NCBI GenBank assembly: GCA_943788815.1
Contig: CALSRS010000001.1
Span: 2,045,501-2,109,500 of the forward strand
Direction: 5' to 3'
From: an uncultured Gammaproteobacteria bacterium
Lineage (GTDB): Bacteria > Pseudomonadota > Gammaproteobacteria > Eutrophobiales > Eutrophobiaceae
Length of the DNA: 64,000 bases
Part shown: in pieces, positions 1 through 8,129 of the stretch
Layout: each line of letters opens with the position of its first letter
Numbering within the stretch: position 1 is the first letter of the stretch
The notes under the pieces: model-generated
Seen by the model: the letters and a program-made list of their open reading frames with translations, nothing else
The model's database searches: none
What the model was told of the DNA's origin: nothing
Program-made: the position numbers and the translations under genes

Positions 1-1509
1 TTTATCATTCATCCTGCTTATGAAGATGACTATATACTTGTTCAGGCACTAGATGCGACTAATGGTGACCTCGTTTGGGAGTACCGTCGTGACATAGCGG
101 ACGACATTAGTGAATATGCCAGCATCACACGAAACCGTGTGATGAGTATCTATCAGGACAAGCTTTATTACAGTACACCCGATGGTTATATCGTTGCTCT
201 GGGTGTCGACAACGGTGAACTTCACTGGGAGGCTAAAGAACACGATTACACCAAGGGCACCAAGAATACAACGGGTCCTATGGTAGCTGGGGGCAAGGTG
301 ATAACTGGTCGTAATTGTGAATATGGCGAGGATAACCGGGAAGAGTGTTTCATCGCTGCCCATGATGCCATGAGTGGTGATGAGGTTTGGCGATTCATTG
401 TGCCCGCAGGCCCTGACGATCCAGGCGGGGATACCTGGGGTGATAAATCTGCTGGGTCACGCACTTGTTCTCCCTGGGGTTTACCAGGTGGTTACAACCA
501 CGAACAAAATTTAATTTACTGGATGGTGGGTAATTCAAGTCCCCATACCCGTTACAAACGATACCATGGCAATCCATTTGCCATTCCTTTGTCTTCACCT
601 ACCGAGTTGTATTGCAATTCCACCCTGGCACTGGATGTGAATACTGGCGAGTTGGCCTGGTATTACCAGCATTTACCGGGCGATGACTGGGATTATGATC
701 CGGCCCATGAACAGATACGATTTACATCGGCATTTAATCCTGATCCCGAATCAGTAAAATGGATTAATCCAAACATCCCAAGGGGAGTCGAGCGGGAAAT
801 GGTGGTTGGGGCTGGGGAATCGGGGGGACTTTGGGTACTGGATGCAATCACCGGCGAGTTCCTTTGGGCCATGCCATTTCCTTTTGATGACCCTGACTTT
901 TATATTGCCGATATTGATATTGAATCGGGTCAGACATCTATACATCGTGACAAGATCCTCACGGGAGATGATCATGTCCTTGAAAAGATCTGTTTTGCCA
1001 ACACTCGAAGTTACTGGCCCATGGCATACGACTCTGGTCGCAATGCCTTATATATCCCATACCACGATGCCTGCGATAAACGCCGAGCGGCACTGATGAC
1101 AGGTAATGGTCATATTATGCAGGGATTCATTCGTACTGGTGCCGACGCCGATGATTGGGTAGGTATTGCAAAAATTGATATGGAAACCGGAAAAATTGAT
1201 CGTATTCATACGCAACGCACGCCCAGCAATGGAGCGGTGCTGTTGACCGCCGGTGATCTGCTTTTCTGGGGAGACATGGATCGAAGGTTAAGGGCATTTG
1301 ATCCAGATAACGGTGCAGTCCTGTGGGAATCGGTAGTCGGAGGCATCATACAGAATAGCACTATCACCTATGCAGTTGACGGCAAGCAGTACATTGCCGT
1401 ACTCACCGGTGAAGGTACCGGTGGAACTGGTAGCAAAGTTGCGTTGGTGCCGGAAATGGAATTCGTTCGTGGACACAACGCAATTTACGTCTTTGCCTTA
1501 ACGGAGTGA
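1..1509 (+). CDS. PQQ-dependent dehydrogenase, 3' part (5' end outside window)
   Basis: The reading frame is open from base 1, so this is the C-terminal ~500 residues of a longer gene; a GTG at 139 is internal. The protein is a pyrroloquinoline-quinone beta-propeller dehydrogenase of the alcohol/polyol type, expected in the periplasm and passing electrons to quinone or cytochrome c. Visible family features are repeated tryptophan-docking motifs (ALDATNGDLVWEY at the start, LALDVNTGELAWYYQHLPGD near 640-690, LDAITGEFLW near 840, DPDNGAVLWE near 1310) and the GDDWDYD segment. No C-terminal haem motif CxxCH is present, so it is not a fused quinohaemoprotein in the visible part. A second PQQ dehydrogenase starts at the far end of the window. 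Confidence 0.88.
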   Translation, partial: FIIHPAYEDDYILVQALDATNGDLVWEYRRDIADDISEYASITRNRVMSIYQDKLYYSTPDGYIVALGVDNGELHWEAKEHDYTKGTKNTTGPMVAGGKVITGRNCEYGEDNREECFIAAHDAMSGDEVWRFIVPAGPDDPGGDTWGDKSAGSRTCSPWGLPGGYNHEQNLIYWMVGNSSPHTRYKRYHGNPFAIPLSSPTELYCNSTLALDVNTGELAWYYQHLPGDDWDYDPAHEQIRFTSAFNPDPESVKWINPNIPRGVEREMVVGAGESGGLWVLDAITGEFLWAMPFPFDDPDFYIADIDIESGQTSIHRDKILTGDDHVLEKICFANTRSYWPMAYDSGRNALYIPYHDACDKRRAALMTGNGHIMQGFIRTGADADDWVGIAKIDMETGKIDRIHTQRTPSNGAVLLTAGDLLFWGDMDRRLRAFDPDNGAVLWESVVGGIIQNSTITYAVDGKQYIAVLTGEGTGGTGSKVALVPEMEFVRGHNAIYVFALTE

Positions 1510-1588
1510 AGGAACAATTGGGTACAGACGACGCTTAATAGTATTGATTATGCTTCATATAACACAGTAGTCTGTAATTTATAAATAG

Positions 1589-2692
1589 TTACTCCTTATT
1601 AATATTAATAATGTTTCCTATTTGTCCTCCAGCCTTAGTCTCCAGGGTACGCTTCTCTTCAAGTCCTGAAAGCAAAGTTTTGGCCTGTGAATTGCCATAC
1701 TCTTCAGCGGCCTTAGTTGCCCATACTTGAGCCTGTTCGGATTTGCCAAGTTTCTCGTAAGCGACGGCGACATTGTGTGCCAGTTGGCCGGCTTCACTTT
1801 TAGATGCCTGACTTATTCCGGCTTCCCAGGTATTGGCAGCTTGTTGCCATTGTTCAGCTTCGGCAAGTTTTGTTCCCTTTGCCAAGACCGAATCTGTCCC
1901 TGACCCGCCAAAATATTTCCTTTCAACCGGCATGGGTATGGGTGCGATGCGCTTTGCATATTCCATCCCGGCGAGGTGGATGAGATCACCTATGACCTGC
2001 TTTGGGGGAGGAAGGCCCGACATGGCTGACGCGGGATCTGATCCAGTACCTTCCCAGGTTTCTCTGTGCCTGAATACGTGCTCATCGACGATGGTTTCAG
2101 TTGCAGGGTCATACACTCGAAATCCAAAAATGATATTACCAACTGCAGCTATGGTGTAGTCGTATGGCGAATACCGTTGATAGGTGGTGTCTTGTGGATT
2201 ATTGAGTATAGACTGTTCTGCTCTTGTGGCGCGGGGATTATTGGAGACATTAAAAGTGGAATCATAGACTTCAATGGCCACCAGTGCATTGGCACCGTAT
2301 TGTTTACACAGGTTCCTGACAGTTTCCCAGGAGATGGGTCGAGGCAATGCCTTGGTAATACTGTTGCCTGTCAATGTCTCATTAGCGACGACTGTTTGAA
2401 ACCGGGGAGATCCACCCAGATATCGTTGTAGGAAAAAAATTAGAGTCTCAGTCGCCTCACGAGCCTCGCCAGGTCTTGCAGGTGTAAGCAAGGCTTCATT
2501 AGAATCGAACGGGTTACCGGTATATACAGTGCGGTCAACTATCAGGAGATTTTCAATGTTGGAAGGCAAGGTAATTTCTGCTGGTGTCATGACATCCACC
2601 TGGACTTCCTTCATGTTGCTGGTGCTGGGACAACCCGATAGTACGGTGGCAGCAAGGATAAATACCGCAAGATTTGAGATTTTCTTATTCAT
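1589..2692 (-). CDS. DUF6340-like lipoprotein with C-terminal TPR-like repeats
   Basis: A 367-residue protein with a lipoprotein leader: hydrophobic stretch then LSGC at about residues 18-21, followed by a segment (MTPAEITLPSNIENLLIVDR) that resembles the start of DUF6340 family proteins. The last ~90 residues hold a helical repeat (AEAEQWQQAANTWEAG, then AHNVAVAYEKLGKSEQAQVWA) typical of tetratricopeptide repeats. It is probably anchored in the outer or inner membrane facing the periplasm; function is unknown. It converges with the PQQ dehydrogenase end and is divergent from the MBL gene. The family name is from memory of the motif and is only moderately certain; the lipoprotein and TPR calls are stronger. 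Confidence 0.7.
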   Translation of the reverse strand: MNKKISNLAVFILAATVLSGCPSTSNMKEVQVDVMTPAEITLPSNIENLLIVDRTVYTGNPFDSNEALLTPARPGEAREATETLIFFLQRYLGGSPRFQTVVANETLTGNSITKALPRPISWETVRNLCKQYGANALVAIEVYDSTFNVSNNPRATRAEQSILNNPQDTTYQRYSPYDYTIAAVGNIIFGFRVYDPATETIVDEHVFRHRETWEGTGSDPASAMSGLPPPKQVIGDLIHLAGMEYAKRIAPIPMPVERKYFGGSGTDSVLAKGTKLAEAEQWQQAANTWEAGISQASKSEAGQLAHNVAVAYEKLGKSEQAQVWATKAAEEYGNSQAKTLLSGLEEKRTLETKAGGQIGNIININKE

Positions 2693-2828
2693 AATTTTTA
2701 TTCCCAGTTGAGGTCCTTGGATTATTTAATATTAGCAATAGATTGGAGATGGTGACTATAAATTTTGGGAAATTAATTTAGTTGAGAAAAACTAATTATT
2801 GAGTCGACCACATGGACCGTTAGTTTTA

Positions 2829-2930
2829 CTGGATTCCCGCCTCGGCTTAGTCTCCATGAGTCGGCCCTCGGTCTTTGTTCCAGACGCGACTCTACCGATT
2901 CCATCCATGTAGGCATTCGCGAGAATGAGG
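2829..2930 (+). repeat. Diverged MITE-like palindromic repeat, copy 1
   Basis: The segment begins CTGGATTCCCGC, contains CTCGGCTTAGTCTCC and ends CATCCATGTAGGCATTCGC followed by GAGAATGA. The reverse complement of 29216-29290 carries the same blocks in the same order (GGAT, TTCGGCTCGGTCTCC, CATCCATGTAGGCGTTCGC, CAGTATGA). The middle is longer and unrelated in this copy. This is read by eye; an alignment would settle it. Confidence 0.55.
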
Positions 2931-3023
2931 GGGAGGGTGCGGGATTACAAGTGTGAGATGGAATATGACTAGGTGGAGGAGGTCTGCCCTCCGAGATCCA
3001 GGTATGGAAGAATTCATAAAGTC

Positions 3024-3050
3024 GTCATTCCCGCGAAAGCGGGAATCCAG
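3024..3050. repeat. REP-like hairpin with GAAA loop
   Basis: ATTCCCGC (3027-3034), GAAA, GCGGGAAT (3039-3046) form an 8-bp perfect stem, flanked by GTC and CCAG. This GTCATTCCCGC...GCGGGAATCCAG format is a very widespread bacterial intergenic repeat. It may fold in RNA as a GNRA-capped hairpin but has no U-tract, so it is not called a terminator. Confidence 0.75.
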
Positions 3051-3133
3051 TAATTAAGACCTCATTCTGACTACACTGAAGGAAAAGGATCTCGGCTTAT
3101 CGTAAGAGGTGCGGGAAATTCACTAAGCATATA

Positions 3134-3149
3134 CACTAATGGATTAGTG
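3134..3149. promoter_or_regulatory. Inverted repeat upstream of MBL gene
   Basis: CACTAAT-GG-ATTAGTG is a perfect 7-bp inverted repeat with a 2-base centre, 67 bases before the ATG at 3217. Its size and place suit an operator for a dimeric regulator, but no regulator is identified. Confidence 0.35.
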
Positions 3150-3216
3150 CACTGGATTTTTGAGTACCAAGCAAACCGTGTATATTAAATGAATGTATTC
3201 TATTGGGGGAGTCATC

Positions 3217-4161
3217 ATGGATCTTAGCAATTCAAAAAAGTTTGGATTTTCATTCAGCGTCAAACCGTTATTCTGGGCAATATTGCTGATCTCAGTATTC
3301 ACTATGAACGTTTCAGCCCAGGTATCAACGGACCTGGGAATAGGGGTAGGCTCGCCAGACAACGATAATGTACCCAGAGATCCCGATCAACTTATTGATA
3401 ATATCTGGTGGGTCGGCCATTCTAAGGTTGGATCGTTTCTGATTACCACGCCGGAAGGCCATTTCCTCATGGATGCTACTTCAACAGAAGAGGCCCATGA
3501 TGTGATAGAAAACGTCGTCAAAGCGGGTTTTCATCTACGAGACATTAAATACCTTATTAATACCCATGCGCATGCAGAACACACTGGTGGGTTAGCTGGA
3601 TTTAAACAATTACTACCACATGCAAAAGTCATTACCACAAAGGAAACCGCTGAACAGCTTGCCTCGGGTGATGCTGACGAAATGGGAAATACAAAATTTG
3701 AACCAGTCGTGGTTGATGGCATTATCGCGGACAATGAATCACTTACTCTAGGAGGAGTCACGTTGGTAGCCCATCATACACCTGGGCATGCCAAGGGTGT
3801 GACCACCTGGTCTATGCAAGTGACTGATAAAGGAAACGTGTATGACGTTGTCTTTATGGGTGGAATGGGGACGCCCAACGATGAAGGTGAGCCGGGCTTA
3901 CTCAATAATGAACTTTACCCTAATATCGTATCGGACTTTGAGAAGTCATTTAAAACACTAAGATCATTAGCTTGCGATGTGTTTATGACCTACCGTGCGC
4001 TTTCCATCAATCTGGATACAAAAGTCGCCATGGTGAAACAGGGAGGGAATCAGGTCAATCCCTTTGTCGATCCACAAAGTTGCAAGGCCTATATCGATCT
4101 TTATGAAAATCGATATTTAAAACAACTTGCAGAAGAGAGACGGGCTGCAGGAATGAATTAA
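3217..4161 (+). CDS. Subclass B3-like MBL-fold hydrolase with altered metal site
   Basis: A 314-residue secreted metallo-beta-lactamase-fold protein. The start at 3217 is chosen because GGGGGAG lies 6 bases upstream; an in-frame ATG at 3193 has no such site. A Sec leader ends near NVSAQ (31-35). The fold signature is NTHAHAEHTGG: H117 and H119 are kept, but the normally invariant Asp of HxHxDH is Glu121, followed by H122. HHTPGHAKG supplies H191. At the position where paralogues in this window have the last zinc histidine (SAHAGHF, GAHGYWY) this one reads MTYRALS, so Arg260 replaces His. The protein is therefore a likely zinc-poor or re-purposed member; beta-lactam hydrolysis is doubtful. It stands alone between two minus-strand genes. 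Confidence 0.85.
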   Translation: MDLSNSKKFGFSFSVKPLFWAILLISVFTMNVSAQVSTDLGIGVGSPDNDNVPRDPDQLIDNIWWVGHSKVGSFLITTPEGHFLMDATSTEEAHDVIENVVKAGFHLRDIKYLINTHAHAEHTGGLAGFKQLLPHAKVITTKETAEQLASGDADEMGNTKFEPVVVDGIIADNESLTLGGVTLVAHHTPGHAKGVTTWSMQVTDKGNVYDVVFMGGMGTPNDEGEPGLLNNELYPNIVSDFEKSFKTLRSLACDVFMTYRALSINLDTKVAMVKQGGNQVNPFVDPQSCKAYIDLYENRYLKQLAEERRAAGMN

Positions 4162-4206
4162 TGAAGTTGAGATGAATGAGGTTTTATACAAATAGATACT
4201 CTGTCA

Positions 4207-5142
4207 TTATTTCGTATGCAAGACCTTGAGTAGACGATTTCGACCAATGGTATTCACGTAATTTATAAAAGTATTTGCCACGACGGATAAGCGCTTTGCT
4301 TTAAGATGTGCCAGGTGCCAGTTTGTCTTAATGGGTAGCTGCGCGACATTGAGTTCACAAATGTTATCACGACCACCAAATGCTAGGGTATGACCGGAGA
4401 GTATTGAGGTCCCCAAGCCTGAAATTACAGCCTGTTTTATTGCCTCATTACTTTCAATGGTCATTCGTATATTAAGAGATATATTATGTTCTTTCATAAA
4501 TTCCTCAATTGCATGGCGAGTACCTGAGCCGGATTCACGTATCAAAAAAGGATAATGGGTAAACTCCTTGAATGTGATCTTACTTGCCTTGGCCAGGGGA
4601 TGATCCAGTGGGGCAATGGCCACAAGTGGGTTGGGAAGGAATTCATGCAGGGATATGCGTTGGTCTAGCGGTGGGTGGCTGAATACATTGAAATCATCCA
4701 GACCTTCCATCAATCGCTCGATGATCTGTTCGCGGTTGGCAACCTTTAATTCGATTTCGATACCAGGATATAGACGACAAAAGTCACCCAGAAGGTTTGG
4801 CACAAAGTACTTGGAGGTCGTTACTACCCCTAATCTCAGCTTGCCTGCTTTGAGTCCCTTGAGGTCAGCGAGATGCATATCCAGGAGTTCGAAACTTTCC
4901 AGAATTTCCTTTGCTGTTTTTATCACCGCGTTACCTGCATCCGTGAATACCAGTTTACGGCCAACCTGATCATATAGCGGTGTGCCGAGGGCATCTGAAA
5001 GCTTTTTCAATTGCATAGAGACGGTAGGTTGGGTCAGATGTAAATGTTCCGAGGCAACCGTGACGGAGTCATGCTCATGTACAGCAAGCAGGATTTCGAG
5101 TTGTCGAAGTGTGCCGATATATGCGCGAAGACGTGAGGCCAT
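4207..5142 (-). CDS. LysR-family regulator, CbbR-like
   Basis: A 311-residue LysR-type activator. The N-terminal winged helix (about 10-70) contains the typical LRQLEILLAVHEHDSVTVAS and HLTQPTVSMQLKKL helix-turn-helix, then GTPLYDQVGRKLVFTDAG; a periplasmic-binding-like effector domain fills 95-300, including FLIRESGSGTR. This combination resembles CbbR/CysB-like carbon-fixation regulators. It is divergent from a small membrane gene and the SbtA transporter, with a strong inverted repeat 11 bases before its start. In cyanobacteria and chemoautotrophs such regulators sense photorespiratory or carbon intermediates and control inorganic carbon uptake; that it controls sbtA here is inference. No RuBisCO gene is in the window. 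Confidence 0.85.
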   Translation of the reverse strand: MASRLRAYIGTLRQLEILLAVHEHDSVTVASEHLHLTQPTVSMQLKKLSDALGTPLYDQVGRKLVFTDAGNAVIKTAKEILESFELLDMHLADLKGLKAGKLRLGVVTTSKYFVPNLLGDFCRLYPGIEIELKVANREQIIERLMEGLDDFNVFSHPPLDQRISLHEFLPNPLVAIAPLDHPLAKASKITFKEFTHYPFLIRESGSGTRHAIEEFMKEHNISLNIRMTIESNEAIKQAVISGLGTSILSGHTLAFGGRDNICELNVAQLPIKTNWHLAHLKAKRLSVVANTFINYVNTIGRNRLLKVLHTK

Positions 5143-5152
5143 GAGTTCTTAT

Positions 5153-5203
5153 TATATAGATAAAAATCTATATATATAATAAATAATATCTATTTTTATC
5201 TAT
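5153..5203. promoter_or_regulatory. Probable LysR (CbbR-like) operator region
   Basis: Between the divergent regulator and transporter genes lies a perfect inverted repeat centred on AAAA (ATAGAT at 5156-5161, ATCTAT at 5166-5171, extending to 5153-5174). Two further ATCTAT hexamers follow at 5188-5193 and 5198-5203. Hexamer starts are 10 bases apart within each pair, about one helical turn, as expected for a LysR tetramer bound to one DNA face. Confidence 0.55.
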
Positions 5204-5224
5204 GCATAAATCAGTGCATTATGC
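5204..5224. promoter_or_regulatory. Inverted repeat GCATAA-n9-TTATGC
   Basis: GCATAA (5204-5209) and TTATGC (5219-5224) form a 6-bp inverted repeat just before the small membrane gene. It could be a second regulator site or part of the leader; the evidence is symmetry and position only. Confidence 0.3.
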
Positions 5225-5256
5225 GTGCCTTGAAGCTAATTACATGGAAAATATGC

Positions 5257-5475
5257 ATGAACTTAAAAAACTTCGTATTTGAATTACTTAGCCAGGGCTT
5301 ACTGGCCTTATCGGGCGCTTGGCTCTTCCTGGTGGGATATGCCAGCCCTGGGTTATTAATCGTCAGCGGCATACTCTTATTCCTCACAGTGGCAACGAGA
5401 GTTAAGTATATTGCCGAGTACCTCTCGTCGTTGTATGTGAAGACCAATCTGAAAACTTCATCGTCATTACAATAA
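5257..5475 (+). CDS. Small two-helix membrane protein upstream of sbtA
   Basis: A 72-residue protein beginning MNLKNFVFELLSQG with two hydrophobic segments (about 5-25 and 29-50) and a basic tail (VKYIAEY, YVKTNLKTSSS). The start at 5257 has GGAAAA upstream; an in-frame ATG at 5221 lies inside the inverted repeat and lacks a ribosome site. It ends 15 bases before sbtA and is surely cotranscribed. I do not recognise a family. It is not the PII-like SbtB that normally accompanies SbtA, so it might be a small partner or modulator of the transporter (inference). Confidence 0.6.
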   Translation: MNLKNFVFELLSQGLLALSGAWLFLVGYASPGLLIVSGILLFLTVATRVKYIAEYLSSLYVKTNLKTSSSLQ

Positions 5476-5490
5476 TCAAGGACTGCTGAA

Positions 5491-6426
5491 TTGAAAGTCG
5501 ACGTCGTGGTAGCATTTTTTCTACTAGGTATGATTGCCCGGGGGGTTAAAGCTAATTTCGAATTTCCGCCAGCATTATATCAGGCAGTGATCATTTTTCT
5601 CTTGCTTGCGATAGGCTTGAAAGGCGGGATCGCTCTGAATACCTATAATGGTGATGGCTTGTTAATACAATCACTGGCAGTGATTGCCATTGGTTTAGTT
5701 TTACCTTTAATCGCCTTTCCGGTTCTCTACAATATCGGAGATTTACCTCGCGACGATGCTGCATCCATCGCTGCTCACTATGGTTCTGTGAGTGTTGGTA
5801 CCTATGCTGTGGCGATTGCGTTTCTCGATGCAAGGGGTATCGTCTTTGAAGCATACTTTCCCTTGTTTGTTGCCCTGCTTGAGGTTCCCGCTATTGCCGT
5901 GGGGATATGGCTGGCACGAAATCATGGTAAACATGTTGATGTCCGGAATATTTTACATGAGGTTTTTTTTAACCAGGGTGTTTTGTTGCTCGTTGGAGGT
6001 CTTTTGATTGGTTGGTGGGCTGGGGCAGAGCAGACCAAACACATCATGCCTTTTTTTAAGGATCTTTTTCACGGAGTGTTAGCTTTGTTTCTGCTTAACA
6101 TGGGCTTAGTGGCAGCAGATAAATTAGGTAGCATGAAACAATATGGTTCATTCGTTGCCAGCTTCGCAGTAGTCATGCCGCTGGTAGGTGCATTGTTGGG
6201 TGCCATAGTCGGACAGATGATAGGCCTATCCATAGGTGGTGTTATTATGTTAGCTACACTTGCGGCCAGTGCTTCATATATTGCTGTACCAGCGGCAATG
6301 GCTGTAGCGGTTCCAGGAGCTAACCAGAGTTTGTCCATGGCCGCCTCTCTCGCCGTCACATTCCCGTTTAACGTCTTGGTTGGTATTCCACTTTATACGT
6401 CTGTAATACCGACTATCATTGACTGA
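5491..6426 (+). CDS. sbtA: Sodium-dependent bicarbonate transporter SbtA
   Basis: A 311-residue polytopic membrane protein with about ten hydrophobic segments. The N-terminal FFLLGMIARGVKANFEFP and ALYQAVIIFLLLAIGLKGG blocks match the SbtA (former DUF897) family, which imports bicarbonate with sodium at the inner membrane; the repeat-like second half contains LLIGWWAG and ALFLLNMGLVAADKLGS. A TTG start at 5491 is used since the conserved N-terminus follows directly. Length fits the bacterial family (cyanobacterial members are a little longer). It lies between a CbbR-like regulator and purE-purK, and no sbtB gene is next to it. Role in feeding bicarbonate to PurK or other carboxylases is inference. 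Confidence 0.88.
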   Translation: MKVDVVVAFFLLGMIARGVKANFEFPPALYQAVIIFLLLAIGLKGGIALNTYNGDGLLIQSLAVIAIGLVLPLIAFPVLYNIGDLPRDDAASIAAHYGSVSVGTYAVAIAFLDARGIVFEAYFPLFVALLEVPAIAVGIWLARNHGKHVDVRNILHEVFFNQGVLLLVGGLLIGWWAGAEQTKHIMPFFKDLFHGVLALFLLNMGLVAADKLGSMKQYGSFVASFAVVMPLVGALLGAIVGQMIGLSIGGVIMLATLAASASYIAVPAAMAVAVPGANQSLSMAASLAVTFPFNVLVGIPLYTSVIPTIID

Positions 6427-6459
6427 AGTATGAATATCCAGGAGAAAATCTAAGACATT

Positions 6460-6948
6460 ATGAATAAATTAACTAAACCAGTATGCATAATCATGGGATC
6501 TCGCTCTGATTGGGCAACCATGAAGGAGGCGACAGAGCCGCTCGAATCTCTACAAGTCAGTTACGATGTGCGTGTTGTATCTGCCCATCGAACACCTCAA
6601 CGTCTGTACGAATTTGCCAGCAATGCACACCTTGAGGGAATTGAGGTAATAATAGCGGGTGCAGGTGGTTCGGCACATTTAGCCGGTATGACAGCTGCCA
6701 TGACTCACCTTCCAGTTATTGCTGTTCCTGTACAAAGCCGTTACTTAAAAGGACTCGACAGCCTGATGTCGATGGTTCAAATGCCCAGAGGTGTTGCAGT
6801 GGCCACGCAGGCTATAGGAGAAGCTGGCGCATATAATGCTGGTTTACTTGCAGCGCAAATGCTCGCCCTCAAGGATGATGAATTGCGGGACAGGGTCATT
6901 GCGTGGAGGAAAAAGCAGACAGAAAGTATTCCTGAGGAATTGGAATAG
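6460..6948 (+). CDS. purE: N5-carboxyaminoimidazole ribonucleotide mutase PurE (class I)
   Basis: A 162-residue cytosolic enzyme of purine synthesis that converts N5-CAIR to CAIR. Family marks are [13 protein letters not shown] (12-24), [11 protein letters not shown] (38-48) with the catalytic histidine, and [25 protein letters not shown]. Its length is that of class I PurE, which works with PurK. The stop overlaps the purK start by one base (6948), so the two are translationally coupled. It starts 33 bases after sbtA, and no promoter or terminator is evident between them. Confidence 0.96.
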   Translation: MNKLTKPVCIIMGSRSDWATMKEATEPLESLQVSYDVRVVSAHRTPQRLYEFASNAHLEGIEVIIAGAGGSAHLAGMTAAMTHLPVIAVPVQSRYLKGLDSLMSMVQMPRGVAVATQAIGEAGAYNAGLLAAQMLALKDDELRDRVIAWRKKQTESIPEELE

Positions 6949-8129
6949 TGAAAATCTCCATTGTTGGTACAGGTCAGTTGGCACGGATGTTGGCCCTTGA
7001 GGGATGGGCCATGGGCATGGAATTTAGTTTCCTGGATACGCTCGAAGCATCCAGCACCTGTGTAGAGGGTTTAGGTCCAGTGATACGTTACCAGGCTGGC
7101 ACGCAAGCCAGAGAACTTTACCAGCAACTGGGTAGTCCCGACGTTATCACCGTGGAAAAAGAGGATGTGGATACCAGGCTCCTGACAGCGCTACAAGAGT
7201 ATTGCTTCGTTTACCCCGACCCGTCGATTATTCACATATGTCAACACCGTGGACGGGAGAGAGAACTGCTTGATTCAATTGGGGCACCCTCTGTTGCACA
7301 TGAAAAAGTCTCATCAGTAAATGAATTACACGCAGCGATTCGGCGAATTGGTTTACCGGCTATCCTTAAGAGTTGTGAGTCAGGGTATGACGGTCAGAAT
7401 CAGTGGTCCCTGGAAACACAGGCAGATGTTGATACGTTTACTGAAAATGTATCAGAGTTTACACCTTCAATTCTTGAAAGCCGTGTTAGCTTCAAGCGGG
7501 AGTTATCAATCATACTAGCGCGGGGAGTCGACGGGCGCTATTCGGTATATCCGCTAACTGAGAACTTTCATAGCAAGGGTGTTTTACTAACATCCATTGC
7601 CCCCGCGCCGAATATTGATGCGCTATTACTTTCACAGATGGATGATCTGGTAATGCGTTTTATATCAGCATGGGATTACGTAGGTGTATTGGCAATTGAA
7701 TGCTTCGAGACTGATAATGGTCTACTGGTGAATGAACTGGCACCACGAGTGCATAACAGTAGACACTGGACTCAGTTTGGCGCCGACACTAACCAGTTCC
7801 AGAATCATTTGCGAGCCATTAGCGGCATGACGCTAGGGCAAACTCATGCCCGGGGTTGTGTAGGTATGGTAAACATTTTGGGTCGTGCTGGGACCAGTGA
7901 CATCATATGCCACTCAAATTCACAGGTTCATTTATATAACAAAGCACCACGTCCCGGCCGTAAACTTGGACATGTAAACCTGCTTGAACAGGATCGGCAG
8001 AGGCTGGAACAAAAAATGAATCAAATGCTGCTGGATATCTATGGTGAGAGTGAGGTAAAGCTCCTCAAGAATATGCAAGGGTTTTTTCGTATACCAGAGT
8101 TGCAGCACGATATATCTCAGGCGTATTGA
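6948..8129 (+). CDS. purK: 5-(carboxyamino)imidazole ribonucleotide synthase PurK
   Basis: A 393-residue ATP-grasp enzyme that carboxylates AIR using ATP and bicarbonate, giving the PurE substrate. The N-terminal KISIVGTGQLARMLALEG and VITVEKEDVDT are the PreATP-grasp part; ILKSCESGYDGQNQW, LESRVSFKRELSII and ELAPRVHNSRHWTQFGADTNQFQNHLRA are characteristic. GTG start overlaps the purE stop. As a direct consumer of bicarbonate, its placement 3' of a bicarbonate transporter is notable. A few residues differ from the usual pattern (NELAPRVHNSRHWTQ instead of NEIAPRPHNSGHYT) but the active-site frame is intact. Confidence 0.95.
   Translation: MKISIVGTGQLARMLALEGWAMGMEFSFLDTLEASSTCVEGLGPVIRYQAGTQARELYQQLGSPDVITVEKEDVDTRLLTALQEYCFVYPDPSIIHICQHRGRERELLDSIGAPSVAHEKVSSVNELHAAIRRIGLPAILKSCESGYDGQNQWSLETQADVDTFTENVSEFTPSILESRVSFKRELSIILARGVDGRYSVYPLTENFHSKGVLLTSIAPAPNIDALLLSQMDDLVMRFISAWDYVGVLAIECFETDNGLLVNELAPRVHNSRHWTQFGADTNQFQNHLRAISGMTLGQTHARGCVGMVNILGRAGTSDIICHSNSQVHLYNKAPRPGRKLGHVNLLEQDRQRLEQKMNQMLLDIYGESEVKLLKNMQGFFRIPELQHDISQAY

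Larger units (their letters stand above)
2693..3216. other. 524-base intergenic region with palindromic repeats
   Basis: No convincing gene lies here. It holds a diverged copy of a mobile palindromic repeat (2829-2930), a GNRA-loop hairpin (3024-3050), and a short inverted repeat about 70 bases before the MBL start (3134-3149). GC content is higher in 2810-2960 than in the flanks, consistent with inserted repeat sequence. Confidence 0.7.

Noticed and set aside
139-1509. GTG at 139 as the true start of the first PQQ gene
   Set aside because: The frame is open from base 1 and already encodes a PQQ docking motif upstream of 139, so the gene is cut by the window edge.
5257-8129. A carbon-fixation (RuBisCO/carboxysome) locus
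   Set aside because: A CbbR-like regulator and SbtA are present, but no RuBisCO, carboxysome shell, or SbtB gene is seen; the downstream genes are purine biosynthesis.
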